Assembly: GCA_022793355.1 (NCBI GenBank)
Contig: JAAWCR010000139.1
Location: 1-8,535 of the forward strand
Source of the DNA: Lawsonibacter sp.
Lineage (GTDB): Bacteria; Bacillota; Clostridia; Oscillospirales; Oscillospiraceae
Length of the DNA stretch: 8,535 nucleotides
Direction: 5' to 3'
Positions 1 through 5,891 of the stretch are shown here, in pieces. The notes under the pieces are model-generated. The model worked only from the letters and a program-made list of their open reading frames with translations, was not told the DNA's origin and searched no databases. Positions within the stretch are counted from its first letter, which is position 1. Every line of letters starts with the position of its first letter. A program made the position numbers and the translations under genes.

Positions 1-696
1 CACGAAGCGATCATCGACCGGGCGACCTTTGAGGCGGTCCAACGGGGGTTGAAGCTGCGGACGAGGACAGATGGAACTGGAGAAACGCATCTGTTGGCCG
101 GGCTGGTGAAGTGCGCCGATTGCGGCTCCACTATGAGCAAGAGCTCCAACGGCAAACGGGCCTATCTCCGCTGCAAGCTGTACGCAGACAGCGGCAGAGA
201 AACGCTGTGTACCCGGCACTCGGTCCGGCTGAACCAGCTCATCGACCTGATCTCTGACCGCATCCGCTATTATGTCCAGACCTATTACCAGTTGGACCCG
301 GCGGACCTCCAGCCCCAGAAGGACACCCGCCGGGAGGCGCTGGAGCAGGAACAAAAGGCCCTGACCGCCCAACTGGAGAAGCGCAGTCAGGCCCTGAAAA
401 CGCTGTACCTGGACAAGGTGGCCGGTATCCTCAGCGAGGGCCAATTCGTGGAGCTGAACCAGTCCTTTCTGGAGGAAAAAAGCCGCCTGGAGCGGCGGCT
501 GGCGGTTATCGGCGAGGAGCTGGCGGAGCAGGACCGTTCCGAGGACCAGGACGACCGGATGGAACGTGCGAAAGAGCTTTTGAAATTGGAAACTGTCCCC
601 CGGGAATTGGTGGTTGGATTGGTGGAGCGCGTCGAAATTGGAGAGAAAGACCCAGCTACAGGCCAGCAGGAGGTCAAGGTTTTTTGGCGGTTTTAA
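1..696 (+). CDS. Large serine recombinase, C-terminal part (5' end outside window)
   Basis: The reading frame is open from base 1 and ends at TAA 694-696, giving the last 231 residues of a protein that is normally about 500-560 residues long. The N-terminal catalytic resolvase domain with its serine nucleophile lies upstream of the window. What is visible is the end of the 'recombinase' DNA-binding domain (window residues 1-15, IIDRATFEAVQ), then the zinc beta-ribbon with C38-x2-C41, C58 and C70. After that comes a charged, Leu/Glu/Gln-rich coiled coil (about 103-165) and a short C-terminal strand region ending VKVFWRF. In the TndX/TnpX/phage-integrase family these parts bind the att site and control synapsis. 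Such enzymes insert and excise mobile elements, and their genes usually lie at the element end, next to an att site. The disrupted ATPase gene just downstream fits that. The family call is firm; the type of element (ICE, prophage, transposon) cannot be told. Confidence 0.92.
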   Translation, partial: HEAIIDRATFEAVQRGLKLRTRTDGTGETHLLAGLVKCADCGSTMSKSSNGKRAYLRCKLYADSGRETLCTRHSVRLNQLIDLISDRIRYYVQTYYQLDPADLQPQKDTRREALEQEQKALTAQLEKRSQALKTLYLDKVAGILSEGQFVELNQSFLEEKSRLERRLAVIGEELAEQDRSEDQDDRMERAKELLKLETVPRELVVGLVERVEIGEKDPATGQQEVKVFWRF

Positions 697-760
697 TGTA
701 GGGGCCGCCGCCCTCGGCGGCCCGAATTCGGGCGGGCCGGCCAGGGGGCCGGCCCCTACA
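697..760. repeat. 64-bp GC-rich inverted repeat, MITE/REP-like
   Basis: The segment begins TGTAGGGGCCG and ends with the exact reverse complement CGGCCCCTACA, so it has perfect 11-bp terminal inverted repeats. Inside are further self-complementary blocks: GCCGCC-ctc-GGCGGC, a central perfect 12-bp palindrome CCCGAATTCGGG, and GCCGGCC-aggg-GGCCGGC. It starts directly after the recombinase stop codon. No run of T follows, so it is not a standard intrinsic terminator, although the hairpin could still stop or stabilise transcripts. No clear target-site duplication is visible at its edges. I recall similar TGTAGGGG...CCCCTACA elements being dispersed in Oscillospiraceae genomes, but that was not checked. 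No second copy was seen in this window. Confidence 0.7.
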
Positions 761-796
761 GACACCCAAATGTCCCAACGAAACAACCCCCTGGGG
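761..796. other. Probable attachment-site junction (element / chromosome boundary)
   Basis: Moving leftward through the minus-strand ATPase gene, family-like sequence continues to VDGTAP (codon ending at 794). From 793 on, the frame encodes residues unlike the family and soon runs into the 64-bp repeat and the recombinase 3' end. Large serine recombinases normally recombine at a short core next to their own gene. The 30-odd bases between the repeat and the ATPase remnant are therefore the best place for attL or attR. The exact core dinucleotide cannot be set without the other element end or an uninterrupted relative. Confidence 0.5.
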
Positions 797-1168
797 CGCG
801 GTTCCGTCCACCAGAGCGACGCTCAGGGCAGGAAAGACGACGGCGTCCAGGGAATCCGGGTCGCCGGAGCATAAAATGTACTCGGTTTCCAGGCCGGACT
901 CCTCCGCCCAAGCGCCGATTTTACGCATCAGGGTAGATTTGCCACAGCCGGGACCGCCTTTCAGGATGTAAATTGCTCGCGCCCGCTCTGGAGGAAGCAG
1001 ATGGTCATACAGGGAATAGAAGCCGGCAGGGGAGTTAGCCCCCAAAAAGTATTGAATATGTGGTAAAGCAGTCATAAGCGACCCTCCGTATTAACGATAT
1101 TACGCCTCAGCCTATGCCGGGACAGGCGAATCTGTGAAAAACGGCGGTCCAAAAATAGGAACTGGGCA

Positions 1169-1197
1169 TTGTATCCTGGTTTGATTTTTGCTATAAT
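1169..1197 (+). promoter_or_regulatory. Sigma-A-type promoter for the nitrite/sulfite reductase gene
   Basis: A perfect -10 box TATAAT at 1192-1197 is preceded by TG at 1189-1190, making an extended -10 (TGnTATAAT). A weak -35 (TTGTAT, 1169-1174) lies 17 bp upstream. Transcription would start near 1204, leaving a 5' leader of about 73 nt. Confidence 0.7.
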
Positions 1198-1213
1198 GGA
1201 GAAAACTGTAAGA

Positions 1214-1240
1214 AACCCGCCGGAACGCCTTCGGGCGGTT
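1214..1240 (+). promoter_or_regulatory. Small hairpin in the reductase 5' leader
   Basis: The leader contains AACCCGCC (1214-1221) that can pair with GGCGGTT (1234-1240) with one bulged C. Alternatively AACGCC (1224-1229) pairs with the same GGCGGTT around a TTCG loop, also with one bulge. The two pairings compete for one right arm, so a regulatory switch is possible. The hairpin may also simply be a stable leader structure. No T-run follows, so it is not an intrinsic terminator. Confidence 0.35.
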
Positions 1241-1276
1241 GACAGGGCACGATAAGGGAAAGGACGGAAAACCGTA

Positions 1277-2821
1277 ATGAACAAGCAGTGGACAGACACG
1301 TTCCGGGAGGAGATTGCACACTTTCGGGGGACCATCGACGCCTTTGACGAAGGGGAGCTTGACCGGAAGGCGTACAAAGGAACCTCAGGCGGATTGGGCT
1401 CCTACGCGCAGCGGGACCCCTCCAGGCACATGCTGCGCCTGCGCATGCCGGGCGGGCGGCTGACCATGGAGCGGCTGGAATTTCTTGCGGAGACGGTGGA
1501 GCGGGAGAAGGTAGGCCGGCTGAAGCTGACCACATGCGAGACCATCCAGCTCCATGACCTGTCCGCCGGTCAGGTGCCCGATATCATAACGCGGGCCATA
1601 GACAGCGCCATACTCACCAAGGGCGGCGGCGGCGACAACCCCCGCAACGTAATGGCCAGCCCCCTGTCCGGGGTCCAGCCCGGCGAGGCCTTCGACGTGA
1701 TGCCTTACGCCGAGGCAGTCACAGAATATCTGCTGTCCATCTGCCGGGACATCAAAATGCCCCGCAAGCTGAAAATTGCCTTCTGTAACGGGGCGGACGA
1801 CAGCGTTCACAGCGCCTTTCGGGACATGGGCTTCCTGGCCAATGGGGATGGGACCTTTGCCCTGCGCGTTGCCGGCGGCCTGGGAGCGGCCCGGCCCTCC
1901 ATGGGCGTGCTGGTGGACGAGGCGGTGGCCCCCAGGGAGGTCCTCTACTACGTCCGGGCCATGGTGGACACTTTCTGCGCCCACGGTAATTACGAAAACC
2001 GGGCCAAGGCCCGCACCCGATATATGCAGGACACCCTGGGGCCCGACGGCCTGAAGGAAGCTTTTTTGAAGAATGTGGCCGCCCGTAAGGCTGAGGGCGG
2101 CTTGGACCTCACCGGACTGGAGAGTCCCGCCAACATTGCCAGAGACAACAGCGGTACGGTGGATCACCCCCGTGCCATCCTCCAAAAGCAGCCCGGCCTC
2201 TACGCTGTGAAGTACCACCCCATCGGCGGCCTCCTGCCCGTGGAAAAGCCGCGTCAGCTCTATGAGCTGCTGAAGGATATCCCTGGAGCCGAGGTCCGGA
2301 TTGCCCCCAATGAGGCCCTGTATATGATCAATCTCACCGCCGCCGAGGCGGAGAAGGTAATTGCCGCCACTGCTGACGGCGCACAGACTGAATTTGAGCA
2401 CAGCGTAGCCTGCATCGGAGCGGCCACCTGCCAGCAGGGGGTCCGGGACAGCCAGAGCGTCCTTCGGACGGTTGTGAAAGCCGTCCGGGAGGCGGGCCTC
2501 CCCGATGGAGCCCTGCCCAAGCTATGTATCTCCGGCTGTCCTTCCAGCTGTGCGGCCCACCAGGCGGGGGCCATAGGCTTTCAGGGGGGCGTAAAGCTGG
2601 TGGACAAAAAGCCCGAACCGGCGTTTAAACTGACCCTTGGGGGCAGCGACCAGCTGGGAGAGGCCCGATTTGGCGAGGGTGGAGCTGTCATTTTGGAGAA
2701 GAATATGCCCGCCCTTCTGGTGGAGCTGGGCAAAGCGGCGGCGGCGGCCGGCCAGCGCTGGGAGCAGTGGTCTCGGGACCATGCCCAGGAGCGGGACGCC
2801 ATCATTGCCAGATATTCGTAA
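1277..2821 (+). CDS. Nitrite/sulfite reductase, ferredoxin-type (siroheme and 4Fe-4S)
   Basis: This 514-residue protein matches the assimilatory sulfite/nitrite reductase family, which moves six electrons to sulfite (giving sulfide) or nitrite (giving ammonia) in the cytoplasm. An N-terminal ferredoxin-like half carries HMLRLRMPGGRLT (about 51-63) and GRLKLTTCETIQLHDL (79-94), typical of the substrate/siroheme-binding part. A second such half follows from about residue 310 (YAVKYHPIGGLLPVE). The cluster-binding cysteines are C379-x5-C385 and C421-x3-C425, the same arrangement as in E. coli CysI. Length is normal for single-chain ferredoxin-dependent enzymes. The ATG at 1277 follows a modest AGGACGG site (1261-1267). 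The gene has its own promoter and terminator. Sulfite and nitrite specificity cannot be separated by eye. No siroheme-synthesis or transport genes are in the window. Confidence 0.9.
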   Translation: MNKQWTDTFREEIAHFRGTIDAFDEGELDRKAYKGTSGGLGSYAQRDPSRHMLRLRMPGGRLTMERLEFLAETVEREKVGRLKLTTCETIQLHDLSAGQVPDIITRAIDSAILTKGGGGDNPRNVMASPLSGVQPGEAFDVMPYAEAVTEYLLSICRDIKMPRKLKIAFCNGADDSVHSAFRDMGFLANGDGTFALRVAGGLGAARPSMGVLVDEAVAPREVLYYVRAMVDTFCAHGNYENRAKARTRYMQDTLGPDGLKEAFLKNVAARKAEGGLDLTGLESPANIARDNSGTVDHPRAILQKQPGLYAVKYHPIGGLLPVEKPRQLYELLKDIPGAEVRIAPNEALYMINLTAAEAEKVIAATADGAQTEFEHSVACIGAATCQQGVRDSQSVLRTVVKAVREAGLPDGALPKLCISGCPSSCAAHQAGAIGFQGGVKLVDKKPEPAFKLTLGGSDQLGEARFGEGGAVILEKNMPALLVELGKAAAAAGQRWEQWSRDHAQERDAIIARYS

Positions 2822-2834
2822 CGTGTACTGCGGG

Positions 2835-2858
2835 GCGGCCCTTCGGGGCCGCTCTTTT
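2835..2858 (+). terminator. Intrinsic terminator after the reductase gene
   Basis: A perfect 7-bp stem, GCGGCCC (2835-2841) with GGGCCGC (2846-2852), closes a TTCG tetraloop and is followed by TCTTTT. It lies 14 nt after the reductase stop codon and separates this gene from the hydrogenase gene. Confidence 0.85.
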
Positions 2859-2927
2859 CCCCGGGGCGAACTGTGACAAGCGCTAAAAGAGGAAGGTCAA
2901 ACTGGCTGGAATGGTGTAAAATGTCTC

Positions 2928-2956
2928 TTGACAGGGCGGGATACGCAGAGTAAAAT
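2928..2956 (+). promoter_or_regulatory. Strong sigma-A-type promoter for the hydrogenase gene
   Basis: A perfect -35 box TTGACA (2928-2933) is followed after exactly 17 bp by TAAAAT (2951-2956, 5 of 6 matches). Transcription should begin near 2963, giving a leader of about 100 nt before the ATG at 3066. This is one of the best promoters in the window and suggests strong expression of the hydrogenase. Confidence 0.8.
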
Positions 2957-3065
2957 GTGGTGGAAATGAAAGAAATCCTGCAAAAATGCAAGATAACTTC
3001 CAGTAAATTGCAGGAAACACATATGGACTTGCCGTTGGGCAGGGAAACGAGAAAGGAGCGCACAT

Positions 3066-4547
3066 ATGCACACGTTTGAGACCAAAATCCAGGAACTGAA
3101 AACCTCCGTACTGGCCGAGGTGGCCCGTTTGACTTGGGAGGACAAGCTTCAAACCGGCATTCTGGATGTGCCTGAAAAAATTATCCCCGGCCCGGAGGCC
3201 AGCCTGCGCTGCTGTATCTACAAGGAGCGGGCCATTATCAGCAGCCGGGTGAAGATGGCCATGGGGGGCGACAAGAGCAACCCCAATGTGGTGGAGGTTC
3301 TGCCCATCGCCTGTGACGAATGCCCGGTGACGGAGATGACGGTGAGTGCCTCCTGCCGGGGCTGTCTGGCGACCCGCTGCGTCCACGCCTGCCCCAAGGA
3401 CGCCATTACCATCGTCAACCACCGGGCCAGCATCGACCATGACAAGTGCATTACCTGCGGCAAGTGCGTCAGCGCCTGTCAATACAGCGCCATTGTGAAG
3501 AACCAGCGCCCCTGCGAGAAGGGCTGCCCCGCGAAAGCCATCTCCATGGGCCCGAACAAGAAGGCCTCAATCGACATCAACGAGTGCATCTCCTGCGGCA
3601 ACTGCGTGTACCAGTGTCCCTTCGGGGCCATTCAGGACAAGTCCTGGATTGTTGATACCATTCATATGATTCAGGGCGGCGCCCATTGGGGCTACAAGAC
3701 CTATGCGGTGATTGCCCCCTCCATCGCCGGGCAGTTCGCCCCGGCCAGCTACGGACAGGTCGTGGCGGGCCTGAAGCGGCTGGGCTTCTCCGGCGTGGCC
3801 GAGGTGGCCCTGGGGGCCGACATGGTGGCTGACCGGGAGTCGGAGGAGCTGGTAGAAAAGGGAGTGCTCACCTCCTCCTGCTGTCCCGGCTTCGTGGGCT
3901 ATGTGAAGAAGAAGCACCCCGAGCTGGACCAGTATGTCTCCCATACCCCCTCCCCCATGGTGATGATTGGTCTGCACCTGAAGGAGAAGGATCCGGACGC
4001 CAAGGTAGTCTTTATCGGCCCCTGTGTGGCGAAAAAGAAGGAGTTCCAGCTGGGCCGCACCATGAACGCCATCGACAGCGTGCTCACTTACGAGGAGCTG
4101 TTCGCCTTGTTTGCCTCCCGGAACATCGAGCTGGAGAGCTTGGAGGAGGCCGAGCTGGACGAGGCCAGCGGCTATGGCCGCAACTTCGCCCGCAGCGGCG
4201 GCGTAGCTGAGGCTGTGGCCGAGGCGCTGAAGGAGAAGAACGTCAGCTTTGACCTGAAGGCCATCCCCTGCAGCGGCACTGCCGCCTGTGAAACGGCGCT
4301 GATGAAGCTGAAGCTGGGCCGCCTGGAGGGCAACTTTATTGAGGGCATGGCCTGTGAGGGCGGCTGCGTCCAGGGCGCTGGCTGCCTGGTGAGAAGCCCC
4401 AGGAACAAGCTGGACGTGGAGAAGCACGCCAAGGATGCAAAGGACCGGGGTGTGGTGGAGGCCGTCAATACCGCCAAGGGCGTGGCGGCTCCCAAGGAGC
4501 CGGACAAGGCTGCGGCCAGTGCGGAGGGCGAAGCCCAAAAAGCGTAA
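3066..4547 (+). CDS. Monomeric [FeFe]-hydrogenase, group B type
   Basis: This 493-residue iron-sulfur protein carries the three H-cluster signatures. L1 is TSSCCPGF with C272 and C273, L2 is IGPCVAKKKEF with C320, and L3 is EGMACEGGCVQGAG with C430 and C434. C272 corresponds to the proton-transfer cysteine. Upstream are ferredoxin-type cysteine sets: C97-x2-C100-x4-C105-x3-C109, C128/C131/C134/C138 with a further C150/C154 pair, and C174/C177/C180/C184. The N-terminus (SLRCCIYKERAIISSRVKMAMGG) and the GF after the L1 cysteines fit group B rather than the prototypical group A. The family reversibly forms H2 from protons and electrons, probably with ferredoxin. No signal peptide is seen, so it is cytoplasmic. 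The ATG follows AAAGGAG (3052-3058). The last 50 or so residues are an Ala/Lys/Glu-rich tail after the final motif. Maturases (HydE/F/G) are not in the window. Confidence 0.93.
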   Translation: MHTFETKIQELKTSVLAEVARLTWEDKLQTGILDVPEKIIPGPEASLRCCIYKERAIISSRVKMAMGGDKSNPNVVEVLPIACDECPVTEMTVSASCRGCLATRCVHACPKDAITIVNHRASIDHDKCITCGKCVSACQYSAIVKNQRPCEKGCPAKAISMGPNKKASIDINECISCGNCVYQCPFGAIQDKSWIVDTIHMIQGGAHWGYKTYAVIAPSIAGQFAPASYGQVVAGLKRLGFSGVAEVALGADMVADRESEELVEKGVLTSSCCPGFVGYVKKKHPELDQYVSHTPSPMVMIGLHLKEKDPDAKVVFIGPCVAKKKEFQLGRTMNAIDSVLTYEELFALFASRNIELESLEEAELDEASGYGRNFARSGGVAEAVAEALKEKNVSFDLKAIPCSGTAACETALMKLKLGRLEGNFIEGMACEGGCVQGAGCLVRSPRNKLDVEKHAKDAKDRGVVEAVNTAKGVAAPKEPDKAAASAEGEAQKA

Positions 4548-4552
4548 CAAAA

Positions 4553-4595
4553 CAGCAGAAAGCCGCCGCCCGTTTAGGGCGGCGGCTTTCTGCTG
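4553..4595 (+). terminator. Strong intrinsic terminator after the hydrogenase gene
   Basis: A perfect 19-bp stem (4553-4571 with 4577-4595) surrounds a GTTTA loop. The core is GCCGCCGCCC/GGGCGGCGGC, flanked by A-rich (AGAAA) and T-rich (TTTCT) arms. It starts 5 nt after the stop codon. Because the flanks are A-rich on one side and T-rich on the other, it could work in both directions. No minus-strand gene near it needs this. Confidence 0.85.
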
Positions 4596-4656
4596 CCGGA
4601 GAGACGGGGGGAGGCACAGCACAGCGCCCCGGGGCATAAAATGGTACAGTCAAGCA

Positions 4657-4688
4657 AGCTCAAAGGGACCGTCTGATTCGTTTGAGCT
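4657..4688. promoter_or_regulatory. Inverted repeat upstream of the DUF4397 gene
   Basis: AGCTCAAA (4657-4664) and its exact complement TTTGAGCT (4681-4688) are separated by 16 bp. The repeat lies between a possible -10 box (TAAAAT, 4637-4642, with no good -35) and the ribosome binding site at 4701-4710. It could be an operator or a leader stem-loop; eight-base arms are short and the role is unproven. Confidence 0.4.
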
Positions 4689-4700
4689 GTGCGGCGATAT

Positions 4701-4740
4701 AAAAGGAGGTTGGGAACGGCATCGTTCCCGTCTATGCCCT
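4701..4740 (+). promoter_or_regulatory. Ribosome binding site separated from the start codon by a hairpin
   Basis: An ideal Shine-Dalgarno sequence AAAAGGAGGT (4701-4710) lies 31 nt before the only good in-frame start, ATG 4741. That is far too distant for normal initiation. The gap is filled by a perfect 7-bp stem, GGGAACG (4712-4718) with CGTTCCC (4723-4729), around a GCAT loop. If this 18-nt hairpin folds, about 13 nt of effective spacing remain. No in-frame ATG, GTG or TTG occurs closer to the site. An out-of-frame ATG at 4734 would give only a six-residue peptide ending at 4754. Confidence 0.6.
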
Positions 4741-5652
4741 ATGAATTCCAATAATTTTCGTTATTTCCTCGCGCCTTCAGAGCGTTCCCTGGGCGGGGAG
4801 GCGGTGATTCCCCTGCCCAACCCGGGGGAGGGCGGGCCGGTCTACCCGGGGGACGACATGCTTGTGGAGCCGGTGATTCCCCTGCCCTATCCCGGGGAGG
4901 GGGGCCCGGTCTATCCTGGAGACGACATACCTGTGGAGCCGGTGATCCCCCTGCCCAATCCAGGCGAGGGCGGGCCCGTCTATCCCGGTCCCGGCGCTAC
5001 ACAGCGGCCTGGTATGTCCAGGGTGCGCTTTCTGAACGCCGCTTATGGCTATCAGTCCTTCCGGGTGACGGTAGCCAACAGCCGTTTTGCCAACCGGCTG
5101 AACTTCGCCTCCGTCACCGGCTACGGCCGGGTCTACTCCGGGTTTCAGACCGTAACGGTCACCGGGATGAACGGCTATGTCTATATCCGAAAATCCATGC
5201 CCTTCCAGACGAACGGGCTGACCACCATCGCCATCATCAAAACCGCCGGAGGCCTGGATCTGCTCCAGATTCAGGACAGCTGCTGTTCCCCCGGCCGGGG
5301 CTACGCCAGCTTCCGGGTGGGCAATCTGGCCTATAACAGCGGGCCGCTGGACGTGGTGATGAGCGATGGACGGGTGGTGTACAGCGACCTGCGCTACAAG
5401 GAGGTGGCCCCCTTCCGGCGCATTGTGCCCGGTGCTTACCAGTTCTTCTATGCCGACACCGGCCTGGCCTCCATGCCGGCCTCCCTGGCTATTGAGCCGA
5501 TGGATTCCGACTGGCTGGGTGTCTACCCGCCCTACGAGACCTTTGGTTCCCTCTATCTGGACGTAAACGCCGGAGACATTTATACCGTGTACCTGATTCA
5601 GAAGGGGAGCGGCCGCAACAACATCCAGAACCTGATTTTGGTGGACGGATAA
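4741..5652 (+). CDS. DUF4397 two-domain protein with N-terminal Pro/Gly repeats
   Basis: The protein has 303 residues. After a short N-terminus (MNSNNFRYFLAPSERSLGG) come three tandem 23-residue repeats (residues 20-42, 43-65, 66-88) with consensus VIPLPxPGEGGPVYPG. Two DUF4397-like beta-sandwich domains follow. The first is about 93-184 (RVRFLNAAYGYQSFRVTVAN, then TVTVTG); the second is about 189-303 (ASFRVGNLAYNSGPLDVVMSDG, PGAYQFFYADTG, VNAGDIYTVYLIQKG). DUF4397 domains are found in surface or secreted proteins of many bacteria and have no set biochemical function. No signal peptide, membrane segment or sorting motif is visible here, so the location is open; a spore-coat or non-classical surface role is only a guess. 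A Cys-Cys pair at 181-182 lies between the domains. The gene stands alone between two terminators. The start is chosen because it is the first in-frame ATG and precedes all recognisable sequence. Confidence 0.85.
   Translation: MNSNNFRYFLAPSERSLGGEAVIPLPNPGEGGPVYPGDDMLVEPVIPLPYPGEGGPVYPGDDIPVEPVIPLPNPGEGGPVYPGPGATQRPGMSRVRFLNAAYGYQSFRVTVANSRFANRLNFASVTGYGRVYSGFQTVTVTGMNGYVYIRKSMPFQTNGLTTIAIIKTAGGLDLLQIQDSCCSPGRGYASFRVGNLAYNSGPLDVVMSDGRVVYSDLRYKEVAPFRRIVPGAYQFFYADTGLASMPASLAIEPMDSDWLGVYPPYETFGSLYLDVNAGDIYTVYLIQKGSGRNNIQNLILVDG
4798..5004 (+). repeat. Three 69-bp in-frame tandem repeats
   Basis: Units lie at 4798-4866, 4867-4935 and 4936-5004, each encoding 23 residues starting with Glu-Ala/Pro-Val-Ile-Pro-Leu-Pro. 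The third unit keeps the first 18 codons and then diverges (GPGATQ). Units 1 and 2 differ by six synonymous codons, and units 2 and 3 by eight over the first 18 codons. Amino-acid changes in those 18 codons are confined to the second position (Ala/Pro) and the eighth (Asn/Tyr). The copies are therefore old and held by selection on the peptide rather than being recent slippage products. Confidence 0.9.
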
Positions 5653-5677
5653 TCCAGACTGCCCAAAAGCAGCTCCG

Positions 5678-5708
5678 CCCGGAACGGCTTGCCCGTTCCG
5701 GGTGTTTT
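5678..5708 (+). terminator. Intrinsic terminator after the DUF4397 gene
   Basis: A perfect 10-bp stem, CCCGGAACGG (5678-5687) with CCGTTCCGGG (5693-5702), has a CTTGC loop and is followed by TGTTTT. It lies 25 nt after the stop codon. Confidence 0.85.
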
Positions 5709-5714
5709 CCATCC

Positions 5715-5742
5715 TTGCATTTTTTCCCGTATGCGGTATAAT
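5715..5742 (+). promoter_or_regulatory. Upstream promoter (P1) of the hydrolase cluster
   Basis: A perfect -10 box TATAAT (5737-5742) lies 16 bp after a weak -35 TTGCAT (5715-5720), directly downstream of the preceding terminator. A start near 5749 would give a leader of about 174 nt that contains two inverted repeats. Confidence 0.65.
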
Positions 5743-5757
5743 AGCCGCAAAGCGACC

Positions 5758-5797
5758 GTTACAGTCAAAGCGGAGAACGGTATCGTTTGATTGTAAC
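5758..5797 (+). promoter_or_regulatory. Inverted repeat / stem-loop in the P1 leader
   Basis: GTTACAGTCAAAGCG (5758-5772) faces CGTTTGATTGTAAC (5784-5797). Apart from one G-T (G-U in RNA) position and one bulged G, the arms are fully complementary. The motif begins about 9 nt after the expected P1 start, so it could be an operator at the promoter or a leader hairpin. Confidence 0.5.
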
Positions 5798-5808
5798 AGT
5801 TGACAAAT

Positions 5809-5855
5809 CCCGCCCCATTTCCGGGCCGAAATCCGGAAATAGGGAAAAAAGCGGG
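5809..5855 (+). promoter_or_regulatory. Second, nested stem-loop in the P1 leader
   Basis: ATTTCCGG (5817-5824) pairs perfectly with CCGGAAAT (5833-5840). CCC (5814-5816) pairs with GGG (5842-5844), and CCCGC (5809-5813) with GCGGG (5851-5855), leaving bulges of one A and six A. There is no T-run, so it is not a simple terminator. It lies upstream of the second promoter and would be absent from P2 transcripts. Confidence 0.45.
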
Positions 5856-5862
5856 AGAAGAA

Positions 5863-5891
5863 TTGAAATTGTGACTTCATCGTGGTAAACT
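5863..5891 (+). promoter_or_regulatory. Downstream promoter (P2) of the hydrolase cluster
   Basis: TTGAAA (5863-5868, 5 of 6 matches to the -35 consensus) and TAAACT (5886-5891, 4 of 6) are spaced by 17 bp. Transcription from about 5898 would leave a leader of about 25 nt carrying only the ribosome binding site. Confidence 0.5.

Larger units (their letters stand above)
674..1075 (-). pseudogene. P-loop ATPase of the PRK06851 type, truncated by insertion
   Basis: The start codon (complement of 1073-1075) has a good ribosome binding site GGAGGG at 1082-1087. Residues 1-94 look like a clostridial ATPase family with two P-loop halves and a usual length of roughly 360 residues (from memory). A Walker A motif GGPGCGKST lies at residues 40-48, followed by YILCSGDPDSLDAVVFP, and a Walker-B-like hydrophobic strand VALVD ends at residue 90. 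Family-like sequence ends at VDGTAP (about base 794). The remaining 39 codons are read from the presumed att region, the 64-bp repeat and the antisense of the recombinase tail, ending at 674. The product would lack the rest of the first domain and the whole second domain, so it is very probably non-functional. The missing part is expected beyond the other end of the mobile element. The biological role of this family is not well defined. Confidence 0.8.

Noticed and set aside
614..874. 86-codon + strand frame over the recombinase end and the 64-bp repeat
   Set aside because: It overlaps the recombinase, runs through the inverted repeat and lies antisense to the ATPase remnant; its composition is that of read-through of GC-rich DNA.
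1385..2401. 338-codon open frame on the minus strand opposite the reductase gene
   Set aside because: Shadow of a well-supported gene; no ribosome binding site or domain was seen.
3567..4637. 356-codon open frame on the minus strand opposite the hydrogenase gene
   Set aside because: Antisense to conserved H-cluster and ferredoxin motifs, crosses the 19-bp terminator, and its Leu/His/Gly-rich translation matches no family I know.
4435..4740. Upstream extension of the DUF4397 frame into the hydrogenase gene
   Set aside because: It would overlap the hydrogenase end in another frame and read through its terminator. The stretch has no family-like sequence, and ATG 4741 precedes all recognisable repeats.
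4798..5004. CRISPR-like array
   Set aside because: The repeats are contiguous 69-bp coding units with no spacers and with synonymous differences, so they are protein repeats.
5800..5828. Promoter with perfect TTGACA at 5800-5805
   Set aside because: No -10-like sequence lies 16-18 bp downstream; the place is occupied by a GC-rich palindrome.
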